Below are positions 58,459-64,000 of a stretch of DNA of 64,000 nt, piece after piece. The notes below the pieces were generated by a model. That model saw only the letters and a program-made list of their open reading frames with translations. It ran no database searches and had not been told where the DNA came from. Location of the stretch: positions 1 to 64,000 of the forward strand of contig NZ_WWCT01000028.1 in assembly GCF_009857605.1 (NCBI RefSeq), in the 5' to 3' direction. The position numbers and the translations under genes are program-made. The stretch's first letter is position 1. Every line of letters starts with the position of its first letter. The stretch comes from Duganella levis (GTDB lineage Bacteria; Pseudomonadota; Gammaproteobacteria; Burkholderiales; Burkholderiaceae_D).

Positions 58459-61062
58459 TTACGGGCCGACCGGCAGGAAAGTGACGGCGCCGTCTTCGGT
58501 GATGCCGACCAGGATCCAGCCGTCGCCCGACGCGGCCAGTTGGCGTGGCAGCAGCGCTTTGCCGGCGCTGTTCAGCTTGTATTGCTGGATGAGCTGGGTG
58601 CCGGTGCTGTTGTACAGGTAGAGGTCGTTGCTGTTGCCGCGCGCGGCGCCGGCGCAGGCGATGCGGCCGTCCAACAGCACGGCGACGTTGTTGGGCACGG
58701 CGTTGCCTATCGCCAGGTAGCGGACGATGCCGAGGTTGGCGCCATCCATCATGGCGCACGAGTTCGGCGTGCTGGCGGCGTAGATCACCTGGGTGCCGTC
58801 GGCGTTGACCCAGACGTCCTGCCCCAACGTGCCCGGGCTGGTGTGGCTGGCGCTGGTCTGCTGGGCGGCAAACAGCGTGCCGCCGGCCAGCGCCGAATAG
58901 TCGACGCTGATGGTGGTGTGCTGCACCGTAGCGCCCCCTTCGCTCTGCTGCACCAGGCGCTTGCCGTCGGCGCTGGCGGCCAGGGTGCCGTTGCTCAGCG
59001 GTAGGTTGGCCAGGCGGGTGTTGTTGGCGGTCAGGTACAACTGGCCGTCGCTCAGCACCAGCATGCCGATGCCGTTCGGGCGGATCAGCTTGATGCGGGT
59101 GGCGGCGCTGCCGGCCACCGCCAGCTGGCCGCTGATGGCGCGCGTGGCCAGGCTGACGGTGGTGATGCGGCTGTTGTCGATGTCCACCACGTACAGTGCG
59201 TCGCCGTTGGGGCTGATGGCTATATCGCCCAGGTGGGCCGAGAAGCCGGTGATGCTGGTTTCCTTGAGGCCGGTGTAGAGGTTGTAGACGTCAATGTAGG
59301 CGCCGCCGTTGTGTACGTAGGCGTAAGGCCGCAGCGGGTCGGTGGCGACGGTGGTGTAGGGCAGCCCGGTGGTGCTGGCGGCGGCTGGTGCGGCCGTGCC
59401 TTTCCACAGTGCCACGCGGATCACCTCGGGCGCGGTCGCGTCGGGATCGGATGGCTTCACGGTGATGGTGGCGGTGGCCAGGGTGTCGGTCAGTTGCTGG
59501 CTGGCGTCGGCGGTCACGGTCAGCTGGTTGCCGCTGACGCCGACCACCAGCCACGACTTGTCGCTGGTGGCGCTCATGCCGCCAAAGTTGTTGAAGTTAT
59601 CGTTGACCGTGATGGTGCGGGTGATCCGGCTCCAGGTCGGCGTGCTGACCAGGGCCACCGCCGTTTCGGCCGGCAGCAGCTTGTGCAGGTCTTTGTTGAT
59701 AACGAACTGCAGCGGGGTGGTGACGGTGTCGCCGTTGACCTTGGCGCTGGCGGTGACCAGCGCGCCGGTGGTACCGGCGGGCGCGCTGGCGGCGACGGCC
59801 TTGACGCTGAGGTCGGCCCCGGAGGCGTTGACGGTGCCGCCGGTGGCGCTGGCGCTGGCCCACAGCGGCACGTTGCTGAGTTTCCATGGCCAGCTATTGG
59901 TGCCGGTGTTCAGCGTCAGCTTGATCGGCTGGGGCACCAGGGGGAGGCTGAAATCGCGGCCGTAGGTCCCGCCCAGCGTCAGCGTGCTGAGCGAGGTCTG
60001 CAGCGTGGCCGGGGTCAGGTTGAGCGTGACCGGCAAGCTGCGCGCGGCCAGGCCGGCGGCCTGGATGGTGATCGCGCCGGCATAGCTGCCGCTGGCCAGC
60101 GTGCCCACGGTCGGGTCGACCGTCAGGATGGTGGTGGCCGGTGTGGCGCCGCTGGTCGGCGACACGCTCAGCCAGGCGGTGTTGCTGGTGGCGGTCCAGG
60201 CGGTGGTGAGCTTGTTGTCGGTGTCCAGGCTGACGATCTGACTCGGCACCGGGGCGCCGTTGATGGGGCTGAAGGTCACGCTGTTGCTGCCCAGGACCAG
60301 GCCGGGCTGCAGCACGGTCAGCGTGGCCGGCAGCGTGATGGTGCTGCCGCCGCTGGTGACGCTGAGGTTGGTGGTGTAGGCGCCGACCGCCAGCCCGGTG
60401 GCGTTGTAGCTGACGGTCAGGCCGCCGTTGCCGCTACCGCTGGTGGCGCTCAGCTGCAGCCAGCTGGCGCCGCTGACGGCGCTCCAGTCGGCGCCGCCGG
60501 TGGTGATGGCGACCGCCGTGCCAACCGGCGCCGTGCCGCCACTCTGGATGCTGGCGCTCAGCGGCATGGCGGGCACGGCGGTGAAGCTGGCGCCGCCAGC
60601 CGGCAGCACGGTGATGTCATACGGCAGCGCCACCGGCGAACCGGGGAACTGGCTGGCGCAGCCGCTGTCGCGGCACAGGCGCACGCTGAAGCTGCCTTTG
60701 TAGTTGCCCGCGGCCAAGGTTGGCGCGGTTTGCAGCACGGCGTGAAATTGGCTGTTGCTGTCCTGCACCAGCTGGGCATTGGGCAGCAGGACGCCAGCGC
60801 TGTCGACCACCAGCGCGAGGACGCTGGTGGCATTGCTGAAATCGTTCGGGCGGGTGACGGTGGCGATGACGCTGGCCGTCAGTGAGACGCCGGCCGTGAC
60901 GCTGCCGGTGACGGTGGCCGGGGTGAAGGTGAGGGCGGGACTGACGTCCGGTGTGGTGGCGCCGCCGCCGCCGCTACTGCCGCCACCGCCGCCACCGCCG
61001 CAGCCGGCCAGCAACGCGGCAATCAGGAAGGGGGCGGCGTGGCTGGGCCTGAATCTCAGCAT
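58459..61062 (-). CDS. lipoprotein with Ig-like/BACON repeats and C-terminal beta-propeller
   Basis: 867 residues from ATG 61062 (AAGGA 7 bases upstream). Lipobox LLAGC at about 16-20 is followed by a glycine run (residues 21-27), SS and four more glycines. Then come repeated beta-sandwich domains (about 45-560); two have BACON-type signatures (SWLQLSATSGSGNGGLTVSY and AWLSVSPTSGATPATTILTV). The C-terminal part (about 600-867) has propeller blades such as LGDIAISPNGDALYVVDIDNSR. Such proteins sit on the outer membrane and often bind glycans or peptides; the target is unknown. Confidence 0.85.
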   Translation of the reverse strand: MLRFRPSHAAPFLIAALLAGCGGGGGGGSSGGGGATTPDVSPALTFTPATVTGSVTAGVSLTASVIATVTRPNDFSNATSVLALVVDSAGVLLPNAQLVQDSNSQFHAVLQTAPTLAAGNYKGSFSVRLCRDSGCASQFPGSPVALPYDITVLPAGGASFTAVPAMPLSASIQSGGTAPVGTAVAITTGGADWSAVSGASWLQLSATSGSGNGGLTVSYNATGLAVGAYTTNLSVTSGGSTITLPATLTVLQPGLVLGSNSVTFSPINGAPVPSQIVSLDTDNKLTTAWTATSNTAWLSVSPTSGATPATTILTVDPTVGTLASGSYAGAITIQAAGLAARSLPVTLNLTPATLQTSLSTLTLGGTYGRDFSLPLVPQPIKLTLNTGTNSWPWKLSNVPLWASASATGGTVNASGADLSVKAVAASAPAGTTGALVTASAKVNGDTVTTPLQFVINKDLHKLLPAETAVALVSTPTWSRITRTITVNDNFNNFGGMSATSDKSWLVVGVSGNQLTVTADASQQLTDTLATATITVKPSDPDATAPEVIRVALWKGTAAPAAASTTGLPYTTVATDPLRPYAYVHNGGAYIDVYNLYTGLKETSITGFSAHLGDIAISPNGDALYVVDIDNSRITTVSLATRAISGQLAVAGSAATRIKLIRPNGIGMLVLSDGQLYLTANNTRLANLPLSNGTLAASADGKRLVQQSEGGATVQHTTISVDYSALAGGTLFAAQQTSASHTSPGTLGQDVWVNADGTQVIYAASTPNSCAMMDGANLGIVRYLAIGNAVPNNVAVLLDGRIACAGAARGNSNDLYLYNSTGTQLIQQYKLNSAGKALLPRQLAASGDGWILVGITEDGAVTFLPVGP

Positions 61063-61248
61063 GACAAAATCCTTGTGGTAGATGCGGCTTAAAGCAGCTT
61101 CAAGTAACTTGAGAGCGCTTAATTTACTTGCAATTGTTGCGCGAATGCAACTTAGTGTCAAGTAAATGGTCACTGAGTGGCCAGAGAAGCCTGCCCAGCA
61201 TACCACCGTCATCTGCCTGCGGATGTCAATTCGATAAGTTGTACCTGG

Positions 61249-62436
61249 CTATTTATCCCGCAACTGGGCGGCGTAGGCGCGCAGGCGGTCGAGCTTGGCC
61301 GAGTAGACGTCATGGTCGCCGCGCGTGGTGCTGTTTTCCATCGCCAGCGCCATGTGGCGGTCGGCCGCGCGCAGGTTGCCCAGCTGGTAGTTGGCCACCG
61401 CCAGCCAGAAGTGCAGTTCGTGGTAGTCCGGCACCCGGTCCAGCTCACGCTCGAACAGCGTGCGGGCGCGCGCGTAGTCGCCCAGCTTCATGGCCTCCTG
61501 GCCCTGCACGAAGAAATAGAACGGCGGGTAGGGTTCCAGCCGCGCCAGCCGCGCGCGCAGCACGGCGGCTTCTGCCAGCTGGTTATTGCTCTCCAGCGTC
61601 TGCGCCAGATTGGACAGGTAGATGGTGTTGTCCGGCAACTGGCTCATCGCGTAGCGCAGCGCCGCTTCCGCCTGCGGCTGGTTGCCGTGGTGCTGGTAGA
61701 TCACGCCCAGCGTGTTGTAGGCGTTGATGAACAAGGGATCGGCCTCGGCCGCCTGGCGCGCGGCCCAGTAGGCGTCGTCGACCTGGCCGGCCGACAGCAG
61801 TTCGGCGGCGCGGTTGTTGAGGAACATGGCCAGCACGGTCTTCTCGGTCAGCGGCCTGGCGTTTTCGCGCGCCTGCGGCGGGATGGGGATGAAGTCTACC
61901 GTCAGCGAATTGGCGACGTCGACGGCGGTCAGCAGGTAGGGATTCTGCCCGGCCAGCGGCCGTCCCAGCGACAGGTTGACGTGGTTGCTGGCGAAATACA
62001 GGTTGCCGGCGCGGCTCCACACTTCGTCGATCTGCACTTGCTGGAAGATCACCGGCATCTTCAGCTCGCGCGCCAGCGCGGCGGTCATGATGGCCAGCGA
62101 CAGGCAGTTGCCGGAGCGCGCCGCAAAGGTTTCGGCGGCGGTGCGGGTGAGGGCGGCGTCGTATTCCAGTTGCAGCTTGTCGCGCCGGTACAGGGCGTCG
62201 AACAGCATGCGGCGCACGTCGCGGCCGGGGCCGGGAGTGCCGAGCTCGTGCTTGACGTAGTCGCGCATCTCCGGGGTCAGGGCGAACACGCTGGCGGTGT
62301 CGATCGGCGCGCTGGGCGGCTGGAACAGCTGGTCGTGGAATAACTGCTGGGCCGGCGCCACGCGCGGCGTCTGGCTGGCGCAGCCGCCGAGAACTGCGGC
62401 GGCGGACAGGATCAGAATGCGGATCCATGGTTTCAT
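61249..62436 (-). CDS. lipoprotein with transglutaminase-like domain and TPR repeats
   Basis: 395 residues from ATG 62436 (GGGAG 9 bases upstream). Lipobox VLGGC at 15-19. The N-terminal half has a transglutaminase-like core: AARSGNCLSLAIMTAALARE (Cys) and ASNHVNLSLG (His). The C-terminal half (about 215-385) has tetratricopeptide repeats, for example AAELLSAGQVDDAYWAARQA and AYNTLGVIYQHHGNQPQAEA. The catalytic state of the first domain is not certain. Located next to another lipoprotein gene on the same strand. Confidence 0.85.
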   Translation of the reverse strand: MKPWIRILILSAAAVLGGCASQTPRVAPAQQLFHDQLFQPPSAPIDTASVFALTPEMRDYVKHELGTPGPGRDVRRMLFDALYRRDKLQLEYDAALTRTAAETFAARSGNCLSLAIMTAALARELKMPVIFQQVQIDEVWSRAGNLYFASNHVNLSLGRPLAGQNPYLLTAVDVANSLTVDFIPIPPQARENARPLTEKTVLAMFLNNRAAELLSAGQVDDAYWAARQAAEADPLFINAYNTLGVIYQHHGNQPQAEAALRYAMSQLPDNTIYLSNLAQTLESNNQLAEAAVLRARLARLEPYPPFYFFVQGQEAMKLGDYARARTLFERELDRVPDYHELHFWLAVANYQLGNLRAADRHMALAMENSTTRGDHDVYSAKLDRLRAYAAQLRDK

Positions 62437-62554
62437 GACGTGTCTCCCTTTGCTGCGGAGCACAAGCCGGCGCCGCACCAGGCAGCGGAATCTGCGTTCC
62501 GCGTGCAGGAAAGTATCCTCGGCTAAACCAGGACTGTCAAACTGGAAATCGCTT

Positions 62555-63742
62555 TCAGGCCAGCGGATCTTCCGATACCGAAATATCGGTGATGCCCAGG
62601 CTGGCCAGGGCGTCGCCCAGGTCTTCCAGCGCCAGGGCCAGCTCGGCGGCCGGGTCGAGCGGCTTGTCGGCGCTGGCCAGCACGCTGCCGCCGTGCGACA
62701 GTTGAACCCGCAGCGCCGGCTCGTCGTCATCGTCGGTGGGGGCGATCACGGCTTGCAGGGTGGCGGGATCGTGGCCTTCCAGCGCCTGGTTCAGCGTCGA
62801 CAGCAGGCTCAGCATGTCGTATTCCGACTGGCCCTGGGCGCGGGCGCCGAAGAACAGGTCCTGGTACAGGAAGTTCAGGGTCAGCGCCGGATCGGCGCCG
62901 CGCGCGCGGCCCAGGCAGCGCGCCACCAGCGGCGCAAATTGTTCGGTCCACTTCTGATAGGTTTCGGCGCGCTTGGCGAAGTAGGCGTCGGCCGCTTTTT
63001 CGCTGGCCGGCACTTGGTAGAAGGCGTCGTCGGCGCGCTTCAGCGAGAAGCCCAGCAGGAAGCGCAGTTCGATCGCGGTGTCGTCGCTGCTGAAGCTGGT
63101 CGGCGACCAGCCGGCCGCCATGCTGCGTTCCAGCGCCGGCGCGGCGGCGATTTTCTTGTCGGTCAGCGACTGCGCCGCTTCGCGCACCATGGCGTGCAGC
63201 AGGCCGTAGTTGATGCGTTCGATTTCGTCCAGGTCGTAGGCGTGGCTGACCAGCACTACCTTGGCTTTCGGGCTTTCCAGGCCGGCGTCGGTGAAGCTGT
63301 TGAGCAGCGCCTCGTAGGCGTCGGCGTCCTGGAAGTCGGCGGCCGGATCGAGGCCGCCCTGGCTGTGCACGAACACCGGAATGGCGAAGGCGTCGATTTC
63401 CAGTTCGGGCGCACCCTCGCGCCGCACGATCAGGTTGGCGGCGCCTTCTTCGACGGCGTTGCGCAGGTAGCGGTAGGCGTCGGTGGATTCTTCGCGCGCC
63501 AGTTCGATGGCGCCGTACAGCACCTCGTTCTTGCCTTGCGCCAGCAGGCGGCGCAGCAGGCGCTGGAATTCGATGTGCTTCTGCGCCAGCTCGTCGCGGG
63601 TGGCGGCGGCGACGATGTCGGCGCCGGCCGATTCGTCGGCCAGGTCGAGCGCCAGCGCGCACAGTTCGTTGGTTTGCTGTTCGTCTTTGACTTCGGGCGA
63701 GTTGGCGGATTTGCGCGGTACGGGGCGCTTATTCTTAGGCAT
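62555..63742 (-). CDS. DUF2863 family protein
   Basis: 395 residues, soluble, acidic (basic N-terminal tail MPKNKRPVPRKS). The domain spans almost the whole chain with EVLYGAIELAREESTDAYRYLRNAVEEGA and AYDLDEIERINYGLLHAMVREA. This family is known only from betaproteobacteria and has no assigned function, as far as I know. ATG 63742 follows the preceding minus-strand gene by 15 bases, so it may be the second gene of an operon. Confidence 0.88.
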   Translation of the reverse strand: MPKNKRPVPRKSANSPEVKDEQQTNELCALALDLADESAGADIVAAATRDELAQKHIEFQRLLRRLLAQGKNEVLYGAIELAREESTDAYRYLRNAVEEGAANLIVRREGAPELEIDAFAIPVFVHSQGGLDPAADFQDADAYEALLNSFTDAGLESPKAKVVLVSHAYDLDEIERINYGLLHAMVREAAQSLTDKKIAAAPALERSMAAGWSPTSFSSDDTAIELRFLLGFSLKRADDAFYQVPASEKAADAYFAKRAETYQKWTEQFAPLVARCLGRARGADPALTLNFLYQDLFFGARAQGQSEYDMLSLLSTLNQALEGHDPATLQAVIAPTDDDDEPALRVQLSHGGSVLASADKPLDPAAELALALEDLGDALASLGITDISVSEDPLA

Positions 63743-63757
63743 GCGTGTTGACTTCTC

Positions 63758-64000
63758 TTAGCGTTCGGTGTGGAAGGTTTCGTTCAGCTCGTCGAGCAGA
63801 TCTTCGGTTTCATCCTCGGTCAGGCCGAGGTGGCGGCAGGCGCTTGCGCCGCCCTTTTCCCATTCGTACGAGGTGCTGTGGTTGTGCAGGCGCTGGATGC
63901 CTTTTTCGGCCAGCAGCGACAGCGCCACCAGCGAGCGGATGGCGTCGTCGGTGGCGGCGTCTTCCAGCACGCGGTAATCGTGGTGGTGCAGGATGGCCCA
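63758..64000 (-). CDS. C-terminal part of a probable HDOD-domain protein, N-terminus outside window
   Basis: The frame stays open to the window edge, so only about 80 residues are visible. WAILHHHDYRVLEDAATDD near the window end resembles the late helix of HDOD domains, in which ...W.LP..I..AI..HH is typical, and the tail is acidic (LTEDETEDLLDELNETFHTER). HDOD proteins are signalling regulators related to HD-GYP. The identification rests on a short stretch. Confidence 0.55.
   Translation of the reverse strand, partial: WAILHHHDYRVLEDAATDDAIRSLVALSLLAEKGIQRLHNHSTSYEWEKGGASACRHLGLTEDETEDLLDELNETFHTER

Noticed and set aside
59233-60885. 550-codon Gly/Ala-rich plus-strand frame opposite the BACON lipoprotein
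   Set aside because: Mirror of the repeat-rich lipoprotein; no signal peptide, start site or conserved motif.

Overview
The window is about 64 kb of GC-rich, gene-dense DNA from a betaproteobacterium, most likely Oxalobacteraceae (Duganella, Massilia or Janthinobacterium type). The evidence is the codon usage, a TonB-Xanth-Caul type receptor, a PEP-CTERM protein of the FxDxF kind, a DUF2863 protein, trxA next to rho, and a five-enzyme hut operon with its own HutC. The genus is inferred from gene content, not from a marker gene. Nothing looks like a prophage, insertion sequence, CRISPR array or replication origin.

1-7 kb: the C-terminally truncated end of an MHYT hybrid histidine kinase (minus strand), then a MacA-like adaptor, ABC ATPase and MacB-like permease operon, then a small membrane protein. 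7-19 kb: a polysaccharide-use neighbourhood with an OprB-like porin, a secreted BNR_4-type beta-propeller (lyase or rhamnosidase candidate), a large TonB-dependent receptor behind a clear sigma70 promoter, a GH35 enzyme and glucarate dehydratase. A LysR regulator follows, divergent from an SDR / NTF2-like / VOC operon. 19-22 kb: a glycine-zipper protein, a quinone oxidoreductase, a low-GC two-gene islet that resembles an amidase effector and immunity pair, and tRNA-Leu(CAA).

22-37 kb: a KimA/YdaO-like APC permease, a heptad-repeat coiled-coil protein, an atypical FtsH-like AAA protease, a secreted unknown, a periplasmic binding protein, an ArnT-like glycosyltransferase, rpmE2, rho, trxA and a 1440-residue hybrid kinase with an NMT1-like sensor domain. 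36.5-51 kb: hutC, then Ada coupled to a DNA-damage-associated 2OG oxygenase, a 46-bp-arm perfect palindrome, an MsbA-like exporter, a YtcJ-like amidohydrolase and a PEP-CTERM protein. The hutUHGFDI operon follows. Its promoter carries a HutC-like operator exactly between -35 and -10. The operon encodes the whole route from histidine to glutamate through formylglutamate.

51-64 kb: a zinc metalloprotease, a fused osmoprotectant binding-protein/permease, a DMT exporter coupled to a GNAT acetyltransferase, a 44-residue membrane peptide, an Mpo1-like protein, a deoxyinosine glycosylase, a BACON/propeller lipoprotein, a transglutaminase/TPR lipoprotein, a DUF2863 protein and the end of a probable HDOD protein. 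The most unusual items are the effector/immunity islet with its 18-bp palindrome, the long intergenic palindrome, the FtsH-like protease beside the repeat protein, the propeller/TonB/GH35/GudD cluster, and the operator-in-promoter design of the hut system.
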